Assembly: GCF_024741795.1 (NCBI RefSeq)
Contig: NZ_CP102950.1
Location: 1,240,001 to 1,304,000 of the forward strand
Direction of reading: 5' to 3'
DNA: 64,000 nt
Source: Arthrobacter sp. CJ23
Lineage (GTDB): Bacteria > Actinomycetota > Actinomycetes > Actinomycetales > Micrococcaceae
A program made the translations under genes and the position numbers. The notes below the pieces were generated by a model that searched no databases, had not been told where the DNA came from, and saw only the letters and a program-made list of their open reading frames with translations. Shown piece by piece: positions 9,390 to 19,204 of this stretch. The first letter of the stretch is position 1, and every line of letters starts with the position of its first letter.

Positions 9390-10684
9390 GTGCCGCAACA
9401 ACCGCTCCCAAAGCTCCGGCCGGCGCACCCGTTCCCGGCCTCGGATTGCGCCCGTCGATGAAGGTGCCGCTATCGCTGGGCATCCTGGCGCTCGTGGCCC
9501 TGGTCTTCTTCGGCCTGCTGGGCCCGGACCAGACGGCCGAAATGAAGATCAGCGATCCGGATGACGCCATCGCGCTGCCCGCACTCATGATCCCGGGCCA
9601 GGCCGGCGGCATCCTGCTCGCCGTGCTGCTGCTGGCCATGGCGGCCTATGCGGTCTACCTGTGGACCCGCGGACAGCGCTCACCGAAGTGGCTGCCGATC
9701 GCGTTCGCCGTGGTGTTTGTCTTCGCCCTGCTCGTCTGGATCGTTGCCGGCGCACGCCAGCCGTCCATTTCCTTGGCAGGGCTGGTGGCGGGTTCCGTGA
9801 CGCTGGCTGTTCCGCTGGTGTTCGGTTCGCTGTCCGGAGTCCTGTGCGAGCGTGTGGGCGTGGTCAACATTGCCATTGAGGGCCAGCTCCTCTTCGGCGC
9901 CTTCACGGCGGCACTCGTTGCAACCGTCACGCACAATGCCTATGTGGGGCTTCTTGCCGCCGCCGCGGCCGGTGCCTTGGTGTCCATGGTCCTGGCAGTG
10001 TTCAGCATCAAGTACCTCGTCAACCAGATCATTGTGGGCGTGGTCCTGAACGTGCTGGTTTCCGGCCTTACGGGCTTCCTGTTCGGCACGGTCATGGTCC
10101 CGAACAAGGAGCTGTTCAACACCCCGGCCCGGCTGGACATCCTGCCCATCCCGTTGCTCTCCGACATCCCGATCATCGGGCCCATCCTGTTTGAGCAGTC
10201 CGTTGCCGGCTACCTCATGTACGTGGCCGTCGCCGTCATCTGGTTCGGCCTGTTCAAGACCCGCTGGGGCCTGCGCGTCCGGGCCGTGGGGGAGCACCCC
10301 CAGGCCGCCGACACGCTGGGCATCAACGTCAACGCCACCCGCTTCTGGAACGTGACGCTGGGCGGTGCTGTTGCCGGCATCGGCGGCGCCATCTTCACGC
10401 TGGTGACGATCGACTCCTTCACCAAGGAGATCTCCGGCGGCCGAGGCTTCATCGCCCTGGCGGCCCTGATCTTCGGCCGCTGGAACCCCATCGGCGCCTT
10501 CCTGGCCTCGCTGCTCTTCGGCTTCGCCTACAACCTGCAGTCCATCCTGGGCATCATCGGCACCCCCGTGCCGAGCCAGTTCATGGCCATGCTGCCGTAC
10601 CTGGTGACGATCTTCGCCGTCGCCGGTCTGGTGGGCAGGTCGAGGCCACCTGCGGCCAGCGGCATACCGTACGTGAAGGGCTGA
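9386..10684 (+). CDS. Nucleoside ABC transporter permease 2
   Basis: Second channel subunit of the BMP-type importer. It has about ten predicted membrane segments and the paired motif LCERVGVVNIAIEGQLL, which corresponds to LFNIGAQGQ of permease 1. ATGA overlap with permease 1 shows coupling. Cytidine deaminase starts three bases after the stop, so uptake and first-step catabolism are co-transcribed. Confidence 0.88.
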   Translation: MSAATTAPKAPAGAPVPGLGLRPSMKVPLSLGILALVALVFFGLLGPDQTAEMKISDPDDAIALPALMIPGQAGGILLAVLLLAMAAYAVYLWTRGQRSPKWLPIAFAVVFVFALLVWIVAGARQPSISLAGLVAGSVTLAVPLVFGSLSGVLCERVGVVNIAIEGQLLFGAFTAALVATVTHNAYVGLLAAAAAGALVSMVLAVFSIKYLVNQIIVGVVLNVLVSGLTGFLFGTVMVPNKELFNTPARLDILPIPLLSDIPIIGPILFEQSVAGYLMYVAVAVIWFGLFKTRWGLRVRAVGEHPQAADTLGINVNATRFWNVTLGGAVAGIGGAIFTLVTIDSFTKEISGGRGFIALAALIFGRWNPIGAFLASLLFGFAYNLQSILGIIGTPVPSQFMAMLPYLVTIFAVAGLVGRSRPPAASGIPYVKG

Positions 10685-10687
10685 GCC

Positions 10688-11092
10688 TTGGCTGACACCG
10701 ACGTGGATTGGAAAGCGCTGGAGTCGGCCGCCGTTGCCGCCATGGAACGGGCCTACGCGCCGTATTCGCGGTTCCCGGTGGGGGCGGCGGCCCTCACCGA
10801 GGACGGCCGGATCATCAGCGGCTGCAACGTCGAGAATGCCAGCTACGGCCTCACCCTCTGCGCCGAGTGCGCACTGGTGGGGCAGCTCCACATGAGCGGC
10901 GGCGGCCGCCTGGCCGCCTTCTATTGCGTGGATTCCAAAGGCAACGTGCTCATGCCCTGCGGGCGCTGCCGGCAGCTGCTGTACGAGTTCCGGGCGCCGG
11001 GCATGCAGCTCATGACAACGCAAGGTATCAAGACCATGGACCAGGTGCTGCCCGATGCCTTCGGTCCGGAACATCTGGAGGAGACCCGGTGA
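10688..11092 (+). CDS. cdd: Cytidine deaminase
   Basis: Converts cytidine and deoxycytidine to uridine and deoxyuridine. The short tetrameric type is shown by 134 residues and three zinc cysteines: C58 with catalytic E60 (CAEC), and C91 and C94 (PCGRC). The substrate-binding motif GCNVENASYG is at 45-54. It starts with TTG three bases after the permease stop and overlaps deoA by GTGA. It sits inside the nucleoside importer operon, which fits pyrimidine nucleoside salvage. Confidence 0.93.
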   Translation: MADTDVDWKALESAAVAAMERAYAPYSRFPVGAAALTEDGRIISGCNVENASYGLTLCAECALVGQLHMSGGGRLAAFYCVDSKGNVLMPCGRCRQLLYEFRAPGMQLMTTQGIKTMDQVLPDAFGPEHLEETR

Positions 11093-12402
11093 CACAAGCA
11101 AGCGAACCGTTTGATGCTGTCCAGATCATCAGCATCAAGCGGGACAAGGGCACCTTGAGCCCGGAGCAGATCGACTGGACGGTGGATGCCTACACCCGTG
11201 GCGTGATCGCCGAGGAACAGATGGCAGCCCTGAACATGGCCATCCTGCTCAACGGTATGGACCGCGCCGAGATCTCACGCTGGACGGCGGCGATGATCGC
11301 CTCGGGCGAGCGGATGGACTTCTCCGCGTTGAGAAGGCCCGACGGCGGCATGAAGGCCACCTCGGACAAGCACTCCACCGGTGGCGTGGGGGACAAGATC
11401 ACCCTGCCGCTGGCACCGCTGGTGGCCGTCTTCGGCGTGGCCGTGCCGCAGCTTTCGGGCCGCGGACTCGGTCACACCGGCGGCACGCTGGACAAGCTGG
11501 AAGCCATTCCGGGCTGGCGTGCGGCACTAAGCAACGACGAGATGATGGCCCAGCTGCAGGATGTGGGTGCCGTCATCTGTGCCGCAGGTGCAGGGCTTGC
11601 CCCGGCGGACAAGAAGCTCTACGCGCTCCGTGACGTCACGGGCACGGTGGAGGCCATTCCGCTCATTGCGTCCTCGATCATGAGCAAGAAGATCGCCGAG
11701 GGCACAGGCTCGCTGGTGCTCGACGTCAAGGTCGGCTCCGGCGCCTTCATGAAGGACCTGGCCAAGGCCCGCGAGCTCGCCGAGACCATGGTGGCGCTGG
11801 GCAAGGACGCGGGAGTCCACACGGTGGCGCTCCTGACCAACATGGAGACGCCGCTGGGGCTCACCGCCGGCAACGCCATCGAGGTGGAGGAGTCCGTGGA
11901 AGTGCTGGCCGGCGGCGGCCCGGACGACGTCGTTGAACTGACCCTCCGGCTCGCGGAAGAAATGCTGGCGGGGGCCGGAGTGCACGGCGCCGATCCCGCC
12001 GCCGCGCTCAAGGACGGCCGCGCCATGGACGTGTGGAACCGCATGATCGAGGCACAGGGCGGCGACCCGCGGGCCAAGCTCTCCGAGGCCAGGGAATCCG
12101 AGACGATCTACGCGCCCGCAGACGGCGTGCTCGTGGGGCTCGACGCCTTGTCCGTGGGCGTTGCCGCCTGGCGCCTCGGTGCAGGCCGGGCCCGGAAAGA
12201 GGACATCGTGCAGGCCGGGGCCGGGGTGCGCATGCACGCCAAGCCGGGTGCCACCGTGCGTGCGGGCGAGCCCCTCATGACGCTCCTGACGGACACGCCG
12301 GAGAGGTTCGCGCGGGCCAAGGAAGCCCTCGAGGGAGCCGTCGTCATTGCACCGGAGGGGTCTCGCCCCGCGCAGCAGCTGATCATCGACCGGATCGCCT
12401 AG
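11089..12402 (+). CDS. deoA: Thymidine phosphorylase
   Basis: Phosphorolysis of thymidine and deoxyuridine to the base and deoxyribose-1-phosphate. The glycine-rich motif KHSTGGVGDK at residues 94-103 is the phosphate and substrate site. SGRGLGHTGGTLDKLE follows, and the C-terminal domain is complete. Start GTG overlaps the cdd stop by four bases, giving 437 residues, the normal length. A longer frame open upstream lies inside cdd and is not used. It is the last enzyme of the importer operon before an inverted-repeat region. Confidence 0.93.
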   Translation: MTQASEPFDAVQIISIKRDKGTLSPEQIDWTVDAYTRGVIAEEQMAALNMAILLNGMDRAEISRWTAAMIASGERMDFSALRRPDGGMKATSDKHSTGGVGDKITLPLAPLVAVFGVAVPQLSGRGLGHTGGTLDKLEAIPGWRAALSNDEMMAQLQDVGAVICAAGAGLAPADKKLYALRDVTGTVEAIPLIASSIMSKKIAEGTGSLVLDVKVGSGAFMKDLAKARELAETMVALGKDAGVHTVALLTNMETPLGLTAGNAIEVEESVEVLAGGGPDDVVELTLRLAEEMLAGAGVHGADPAAALKDGRAMDVWNRMIEAQGGDPRAKLSEARESETIYAPADGVLVGLDALSVGVAAWRLGAGRARKEDIVQAGAGVRMHAKPGATVRAGEPLMTLLTDTPERFARAKEALEGAVVIAPEGSRPAQQLIIDRIA

Positions 12403-12410
12403 CGTTACCG

Positions 12411-12469
12411 CCCAACTTGCTCCCCAACCTCGCTGCGCTCGGCCGGGGCCCCTCGCAAGTTAGGCTGGG
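12411..12469. repeat. Inverted-repeat element after deoA (element D)
   Basis: CCCAACTTGC (12411-12420) faces GCAAGTT plus TGGG (12455-12461 and 12466-12469). Between the arms lies CTCGCTGCGCTCGGCCGGGGCCCC. A closely related inner sequence recurs at 14154-14180. It begins eight bases after the deoA stop, in the place of a terminator. Confidence 0.6.
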
Positions 12470-12552
12470 TCTCTCCCGGGTTGTCCGTTTCGGGCTGCCC
12501 GGGAGAGCAAGCATCCGGCTGCCAGTGGGGGAGCCGCAACCGTGAGGAAACC

Positions 12553-13203
12553 GTGCAGGCCATCAACGACTTCATCCTGGCAGCCGCAGGACAGCCCTGG
12601 GTGCTTCTGTTGGTGCTTGCCTGTTGCGTGATCGACGGCTTCTTCCCGCCGATCCCCAGCGAATCGGTAGTGGTGGGCCTGGCTGCCGTCTCCGCCACCG
12701 CCGGCGTGCCCAATGCCTGGCTCCTGGTGCTTGTCGCCGCCATTGGCGCCTTCTCCGGCGACAACCTTGCCTACCTGATCGGACGCAAGGTGGGCGTGCA
12801 GCGCTGGCGGTGGATGCGCACGCAGCGCATGCAGGGCGCGTTCCGCTGGGCCGGCCGCGAATTGCGGCGCCGGGCAGCCTCCCTGATCATGGTGGCCCGA
12901 TTCATTCCCGTCGGCCGTGTGGCCGTAAACCTGACCGCCGGAGCCACGCACTTCAGCCACGGCAAGTTCGTGGCGCTCACCGCCATGTCGGCCGTCCTAT
13001 GGGGCGGATATTCGGTGGTCATCGGCGTGTTTTTCGGGCAGTGGTTCGAACACAACCACCTGCTCGGAGCCATCATCGCCATCGCCTGTGCCGTGGTCCT
13101 TGGCATCATCATCGACCGCGTCATCAGCAAGGTCCGCGGTTCGGTCCCTTTGGAGGGGGAGAACATCCCCGAAGAGGATGCGCCGCCTCCACCCTTGGTA
13201 TGA
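12553..13203 (+). CDS. DedA family membrane protein 1
   Basis: A 216-residue polytopic protein of the DedA/SNARE-associated family, linked in other bacteria to recycling or flipping of lipid carriers and membrane homeostasis. It shows the conserved acidic PPIPSESVVV re-entrant motif, GDNLAYLIGRKVG, and the basic RFIPVGRVAVNL motif. GTG at 12553 is chosen: GAGGA lies four bases upstream, and the start then aligns with that of the neighbouring paralogue. The exact substrate is not predictable. Confidence 0.82.
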   Translation: MQAINDFILAAAGQPWVLLLVLACCVIDGFFPPIPSESVVVGLAAVSATAGVPNAWLLVLVAAIGAFSGDNLAYLIGRKVGVQRWRWMRTQRMQGAFRWAGRELRRRAASLIMVARFIPVGRVAVNLTAGATHFSHGKFVALTAMSAVLWGGYSVVIGVFFGQWFEHNHLLGAIIAIACAVVLGIIIDRVISKVRGSVPLEGENIPEEDAPPPPLV

Positions 13204-13284
13204 CGCTCACGACGCCGGAAGATCCGCCCACGGGAGGACGCCGGAACGTGCCGTCCCCCGGTAGCGTTAAGGCTGTGTCCCCTT

Positions 13285-13314
13285 GGCCGGGGCGTAGCGA
13301 ACGACGCCCCGGCC
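13285..13314 (+). terminator. GC-rich stem-loop after dedA 1
   Basis: A perfect 11-bp stem, GGCCGGGGCGT (13285-13295) with ACGCCCCGGCC (13304-13314), and an eight-base loop. There is no U-tract, so it may be a weak or factor-assisted terminator. Confidence 0.55.
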
Positions 13315-13377
13315 ATGCGACACTAAGAGCGACTTCCGTCACAGTGTCAAGTCATACTCGTCTAGGAGCCATACCGC

Positions 13378-14085
13378 GTGGAGTTTATTAATGAAGCCGT
13401 GCTCCATGCAGCCGGACAGTGGTGGATCTACCCGCTACTGCTCGTCTTCTTTTTTGTCGACGGCTTCGCGATGGTGGTTCCCAGCGAGACCCTCATTGTT
13501 GCCCTCGCGGCCTTCTCCCGGCACAGCGGCGAACCCAATCTGTGGATTCTGGGACTGACCGCCCTCGTCGGAGCCATGGCCGGGGACAATATGGCCTACC
13601 TGCTCGGCCGCAAGATCGGCTTGGAGCGCTGGCGATGGATGCGCAAGCCCAAGGTTCAGAAGGTGTTCGCTTGGGCACGGTATGAGCTGGAGAAGCGGGG
13701 CGCCGTGCTCATCTTCACTGCCCGCTATATCCCGTGGGGCCGTGTGGCCGTGAACTACGTGGCGGGCACTACGGCTTTCCCGCGCCGGAGGTTTTTCCTG
13801 CTAGACGCCTTCGCGTGCGTCACCTGGGTGGCGTATTCCATCGGGATCGGCATTCTGGCAAGTTCCTTCCCCTGGCTGCACCACAACCCCCTGCTGAGTG
13901 CCGGCATTGCCGTGGTTTTCGCCGTCATTCTGGGCATCGTGATCGACCACCTTCTGCGCTGGTGGCACAAGCGCCTGGGCCGCCATGACGCCCGGCCCGC
14001 CGTCGTGGAGGCCCCGGCCGCTGAATCAGCCACAGCCACCGCAGCCCCGGCCGCCACCACGGCCGCCGAGCCTGCCAGGAACTAG
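13378..14085 (+). CDS. DedA family membrane protein 2
   Basis: Paralogue of the preceding gene: the same PSETLIVALAA, GDNMAYLLGRK and RYIPWGRVAVNYVAG motifs in the same order. It has 235 residues, the extra length being a C-terminal Ala/Pro/Thr-rich tail after an arginine-rich segment. Start GTG follows TAGGAG by ten bases. The pair probably arose by tandem duplication and later diverged. Role as for the first copy. Confidence 0.82.
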   Translation: MEFINEAVLHAAGQWWIYPLLLVFFFVDGFAMVVPSETLIVALAAFSRHSGEPNLWILGLTALVGAMAGDNMAYLLGRKIGLERWRWMRKPKVQKVFAWARYELEKRGAVLIFTARYIPWGRVAVNYVAGTTAFPRRRFFLLDAFACVTWVAYSIGIGILASSFPWLHHNPLLSAGIAVVFAVILGIVIDHLLRWWHKRLGRHDARPAVVEAPAAESATATAAPAATTAAEPARN

Positions 14086-14114
14086 CGCCGGACGGGTGCC
14101 GACCCCAGCGCCCC

Positions 14115-14219
14115 AGCGCGCCCCCCTAGCTCGCAAGTCCCCATCGGCTCCCAAACTTCGCTTCGCTCAGTTCGGGGCCCTCGCCGATGTGGGCCCCCGC
14201 CCGGGGACCCCTGCGCGCT
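14115..14219. repeat. Nested inverted repeats between dedA 2 and add (element E)
   Basis: Outer arms AGCGCGC (14115-14121) and GCGCGCT (14213-14219); inner arms CATCGGC (14142-14148) and GCCGATG (14183-14189). The centre, AACTTCGCTTCGCTC followed by GGGGCCC, resembles the centre of element D. The last outer-arm base overlaps the -10 box of add. Confidence 0.6.
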
Positions 14220-14224
14220 AGTCT
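14219..14224 (+). promoter_or_regulatory. Leaderless -10 box of add
   Basis: TAGTCT ends six bases before the GTG start at 14231, with no ribosome site. Confidence 0.55.
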
Positions 14225-14230
14225 TAGTAC

Positions 14231-15373
14231 GTGACTGAGCCCATTGTTGACGCTGCCCCTGCCCTCGACTTCGATCTGAAGAGCCTGCCGAAGGTTTCCC
14301 TCCACGACCACCTGGACGGAGGACTGCGCCCGGCCACCATCATCGAGCTGGCCCAGGCCGTCGGCCACACCCTGCCCTCCACGGATCCCGTGGCGCTGGG
14401 CGAGTGGTTCCGCGAGTCCGCTGACTCCGGTTCCCTGGTCCGCTACCTCGAAACCTTCGATCACACCATCGCCGTGATGCAGACCAAGGAAGGCCTGGCC
14501 CGCGTGGCCAAGGAATTCGTTGAGGACCTTGCCGACGACGGAGTCGTGTACGGCGAAGTCCGCTGGGCACCCGAGCAGCACCTTCAGAAGGGCCTGACCC
14601 TGGACGAGGCCGTCGAGGCCGTGCAGGAAGGCCTGGAAGCCGGCGTCGACGCTGTGGAGGACAGCGGCCGCCAGATCCAGGTGGGCCAGCTCATCACCGC
14701 GATGCGCCATGCCGACCGTGGCCAGGAAATCGCCGAACTGGCCGTCCGCCACCGCAACACCGGGGCCGTGGGCTTCGACATCGCCGGCGCCGAGGACGGC
14801 TTCCTGCCGTCCCGCTTCAAGGACGCCTTCACGTACCTCGCCGAGAACAACTTCCCCGCCACGGTTCACGCCGGCGAGGCCGCAGGCCTGGAGAGCATCC
14901 AGTCCGCCCTCGTGGACGGCCGCGCCCTGCGCCTGGGCCACGGCGTGCGCATCGCCGAGGACATCCTGGTCGAGTTCGAGAACAACTCGGAGGACGACGG
15001 CGAGGAAACCGTGGGCATGGTGACGCTCGGCAACGTGGCCTCCTGGGTCCGCGACCGCGGCATCGCCCTGGAAATCTGCCCCTCCTCGAACCTGCAGACC
15101 GGCGCCATCGCCGCCTTCGGTGAGGACATTGAAAGCCACCCGCTGGACATGCTCTTCCAGCTCGGCTTCAACGTCACCATCAACACGGACAACCGCCTCA
15201 TGAGCGGAGTGACGCTGACGGACGAATTCGAGCTCCTCGTCGAAACCTTCGACTACGACCTCGATGACCTCCTGGAGCTCACGCTCAACGCCGCCGAGGC
15301 AGCGTTCCTGCCCCTGGACGAGAAGGAAGCGCTGGTCGAGTACATCAACGACGCCTATGCCAACCTCGCCTAG
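14231..15373 (+). CDS. add: Adenosine deaminase
   Basis: Zinc hydrolase converting adenosine and deoxyadenosine to inosine forms. Metal ligands H25 and H27 are in SLHDHLDGG. The catalytic VHAGEAAG motif is near residue 213 and the NTDNRLMSG motif, with the metal-binding Asp, is near 318. The length of 380 residues is usual for the actinobacterial type. It completes the nucleoside block (importer, cdd, deoA) but has its own leaderless promoter. The stop codon overlaps a hexamer repeat that leads into mazG. Confidence 0.92.
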   Translation: MTEPIVDAAPALDFDLKSLPKVSLHDHLDGGLRPATIIELAQAVGHTLPSTDPVALGEWFRESADSGSLVRYLETFDHTIAVMQTKEGLARVAKEFVEDLADDGVVYGEVRWAPEQHLQKGLTLDEAVEAVQEGLEAGVDAVEDSGRQIQVGQLITAMRHADRGQEIAELAVRHRNTGAVGFDIAGAEDGFLPSRFKDAFTYLAENNFPATVHAGEAAGLESIQSALVDGRALRLGHGVRIAEDILVEFENNSEDDGEETVGMVTLGNVASWVRDRGIALEICPSSNLQTGAIAAFGEDIESHPLDMLFQLGFNVTINTDNRLMSGVTLTDEFELLVETFDYDLDDLLELTLNAAEAAFLPLDEKEALVEYINDAYANLA

Positions 15374-16088
15374 CAACAGCAACAGCAACAGCTACAGCAA
15401 CGGGATGGCTGTCGTCGAGCTCGTAGCTGCCATCGCGGCCCTGCGGGAACATTGCCCGTGGACCGGTGCGCTCACCCACGAATCGCTGGTGGAGTACCTG
15501 GTGGAAGAAGCCTACGAAGTGGTGGAGACCATCGAGGCTGGTGCTGCGGGTTCCGGCGGCGTGGGTCCGGGCTCTCCCGATGAACTCCGCGGCGAGCTGG
15601 GCGACGTGCTGCTCCAGGTGGTGCTGCACGCCCGGCTCGCCGAGGAACACGGCCGCTTCGCCTTCGACGACGTCGCCCACGGGCTGTATGCCAAGATGGT
15701 GCGCCGCAATCCGCACGTGTTCAAGGCCGACGGCTCGCTGCAGGAGACCTTCCCCGCCACGGTGGAGGAAATCGAGCAGAAGTGGGATGCCGTCAAGCGG
15801 GCCGAGAAACCGGAGCGTGCCGATCCCTTCTCCGGAATCCCGGCGCACCTTCCGGCCTTGGCCCGTGCGCAGAAGTCACTGGACCGGGCCGCCCGCGCGG
15901 GCCTGCCGGCCGGCCCCAACGCCGTGGTGGCCGCCGTCGGGATCCCAGGGATCCCGGCCACTGAGGACGCCCTCGGCGAGCTGCTGCTGGCCGTCGTTGC
16001 CGCTGCCAGGGAGCAGGGGTTCGACGCCGAACGCGCCCTCCGCGGGGCCGTGCGGCGCTACCAGGGGAGCGTTGACGGCTCTTCATGA
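15357..16088 (+). CDS. mazG: MazG family nucleoside triphosphate pyrophosphohydrolase
   Basis: Hydrolyses non-canonical or excess NTPs to NMP and pyrophosphate. The all-alpha MazG metal site is seen in LVEEAYEVVETIE and ELGDVLLQVVLHARLAEE. The start is uncertain. ATG at 15357 overlaps the end of add and encodes a Ser/Asn-rich tail from AGCAAC repeats; ATG at 15405 begins right at the domain. Neither has a good ribosome site. The C-terminal 80 residues are Ala/Gly-rich. It follows add directly and precedes eno, as in other actinobacteria. Confidence 0.85.
   Translation: MPTSPSNSNSNSYSNGMAVVELVAAIAALREHCPWTGALTHESLVEYLVEEAYEVVETIEAGAAGSGGVGPGSPDELRGELGDVLLQVVLHARLAEEHGRFAFDDVAHGLYAKMVRRNPHVFKADGSLQETFPATVEEIEQKWDAVKRAEKPERADPFSGIPAHLPALARAQKSLDRAARAGLPAGPNAVVAAVGIPGIPATEDALGELLLAVVAAAREQGFDAERALRGAVRRYQGSVDGSS
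15372..15401 (+). repeat. AGCAAC hexamer microsatellite
   Basis: Five tandem units, AGCAAC three times, AGCTAC, AGCAAC, overlapping the add stop codon. If mazG starts at 15357 they encode Ser-Asn repeats. Unit gain or loss would not change the frame. Confidence 0.85.
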
Positions 16089-16143
16089 CATGAGAAGCCG
16101 GACACCGTTCCGTAACGGGCGCCACTCTCGACTACGCTAGTAG

Positions 16144-17490
<1,347 letters not shown>

Positions 17491-17508
17491 TACCCGTAGA
17501 AACAACTG

Positions 17509-17551
17509 ACCGGTGGCTATGGTGGAATGACCATAGCCACCGGTTCTGTTT
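17509..17551 (+). terminator. Intrinsic terminator of eno
   Basis: A perfect 15-bp stem (17509-17523 with 17530-17544), loop GGAATG, then TCTGTTT. Confidence 0.9.
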
Positions 17552-17640
17552 AAGGTCCGCCCTCCGATCCGCGGGCCACCACGCAGTTCACAGCACGCGC
17601 AGCAACCCGCCAGGCAAGCACCGGGCATTACAGGAGTGTC

Positions 17641-18408
17641 ATGGCCACCCGCCGACCCAAGGTTCCCCGGGCCGATGCCCTGGGCAGGCAGCCACAGGAC
17701 AAGCAGCCCCAGGACCGGCAAACACAGGACAAGGCCGACGGCGGCCAGGTCATCCGCGCCGACTTCGGCGGCACCCGCCAGGGCCCCGCCGCAACGTCTC
17801 CCGCCGCAGCCTCGCACGCGACTGCAGCGTCCGACGGCGGCAAGGCGGCCAAAGCTCCGAAGGCGGGGACTGCCAGGAATCCGGCCGGCAAAGGTTCGGC
17901 CGCCAAGTCTTCCGCCTCCAAGTCCTCCGCCGCGAAGGCGCCCCATGCGAAGGCTGCGTCCGCTGCGGCAGGCAAGACCGGCGTCGGCGGCTCCGATGAG
18001 ACCCCGCAGCACGATCCCGTCCCGGCCAAAGCGTTCTCCGGACGCATGCTGGCCCTCGCCGTCGTGATGATTGCGATCACCATCATGCTGGCCCCTACGG
18101 TGAAGATCTTCTTGGAGAAACGTGCCGAGATCTCGGCGCTCGAGGCCGAGATCGAGAGCAAGAAGAGCGAACAGGCCGAGCTCAACAAGCAGCTCTCGCG
18201 CTGGCAGGATCCCAACTACGTGAAACAGCAGGCCCGCGACCGCATTAACATGGTTATGCCGGGTGAAACGGGCTACTGGGTGTTCGGCGGAGATGTTCCG
18301 GCCGGGACGCCGGGTGGCCGCACCGGCTCAGGAGCTTCCGGAAGCCCGGCAAATCTGCCTTGGGTGGACGCGTTGTGGGAGTCCATCAGAAGATCGGCAA
18401 CAGACTAG
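17641..18408 (+). CDS. Septum formation initiator (FtsB/DivIC-like)
   Basis: Bitopic division protein expected to bridge FtsL/FtsQ in the divisome. The first 130 residues are a long, disordered, Lys/Ala/Ser/Gln-rich cytoplasmic tail. One transmembrane helix lies at about 136-154, followed by a coiled coil at 156-187 and the family motif YVKQQARDRINMVMPGETGYW. The length of 255 is long for FtsB because of the tail. AGGAG precedes the ATG. Its place after eno and before DUF501 and ppx is conserved in actinobacteria. Confidence 0.85.
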   Translation: MATRRPKVPRADALGRQPQDKQPQDRQTQDKADGGQVIRADFGGTRQGPAATSPAAASHATAASDGGKAAKAPKAGTARNPAGKGSAAKSSASKSSAAKAPHAKAASAAAGKTGVGGSDETPQHDPVPAKAFSGRMLALAVVMIAITIMLAPTVKIFLEKRAEISALEAEIESKKSEQAELNKQLSRWQDPNYVKQQARDRINMVMPGETGYWVFGGDVPAGTPGGRTGSGASGSPANLPWVDALWESIRRSATD

Positions 18409-18475
18409 ACGCGGTGCCCGCCGCCGTCGTGTCCGCACTGGACACGGCCACCAGGGAAGGAAGGATGGCAGCGCA

Positions 18476-19204
18476 GTGGAACAGAACACGGCAGCCGTGC
18501 CGCAGGAATCCCGCCAGCCATCAGCACACGACCTCGAGGTGCTCAGCCGCCAGCTCGGCCGGCCGGTGCGCGACGTCGTAGAAATCCCCGCGCGCTGTGT
18601 GTGCGGCAACCCGCTGGTCGCCGCCACCGCGCCGCGCCTCAGCAACGGGACACCGTTCCCCACCACGTTCTACCTGACCCACCCGGTCATCACCTCAGCC
18701 GTGTCCCGGCTGGAGGCCGCCGGGCTCATGAACGAGATGAACGATCGGCTCACAGCGGACGAGCCCCTGGCCGCCGCGTACCAGGGTGCGCACGAGGCCT
18801 ACCTCCAGGCCCGCAATGACATCGCCGGACGCTCCGGTACCGGTGCCGTACCGGAAATCGACGGCATCTCGGCCGGTGGCATGCCCACCCGCGTCAAGTG
18901 CCTGCACGTCCTGGTGGGCCACTCGCTGGCAGCCGGTCCCGGCGTGAACCCGCTCGGCGACGAGGCCATCGAGGCCATCAGCGAGTGGTGGACCAAGGAC
19001 CGCTGCTACTGCGACGGCGCCTGGGACACCGCGGGGGAGGCCCCGTCCCGGGACCTCAGCCGCCACGGGCCACAGGGCCTGCCGGACATTGTGGGCCGCC
19101 CGGCCCCGGTGCGGAAGTCCAAGACGGACGCCGCCAGCCCTGCGGACGCGGCTGCCAACGCCGCCGGCGCTGCCGACGCAAACCTTGCCGGGGGCGAGGC
19201 ATGA
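18476..19204 (+). CDS. DUF501 domain protein
   Basis: A 242-residue conserved actinobacterial protein of unknown function. The core domain (about 15-185) holds the motifs CVCGNP, LSNGTPFPTTFYLTHP and TRVKCLHVLVGHSLAAG, with several conserved Cys and His (VCGNP, KCLH, RCYCDGAW) that could bind metal. The C-terminus is an Ala-rich tail. GTG at 18476 follows AAGGAAGGA. Its stop overlaps the ppx start (ATGA). The tight coupling to ppx and closeness to ftsB are widely conserved, but the role is not known. Confidence 0.82.
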   Translation: MEQNTAAVPQESRQPSAHDLEVLSRQLGRPVRDVVEIPARCVCGNPLVAATAPRLSNGTPFPTTFYLTHPVITSAVSRLEAAGLMNEMNDRLTADEPLAAAYQGAHEAYLQARNDIAGRSGTGAVPEIDGISAGGMPTRVKCLHVLVGHSLAAGPGVNPLGDEAIEAISEWWTKDRCYCDGAWDTAGEAPSRDLSRHGPQGLPDIVGRPAPVRKSKTDAASPADAAANAAGAADANLAGGEA

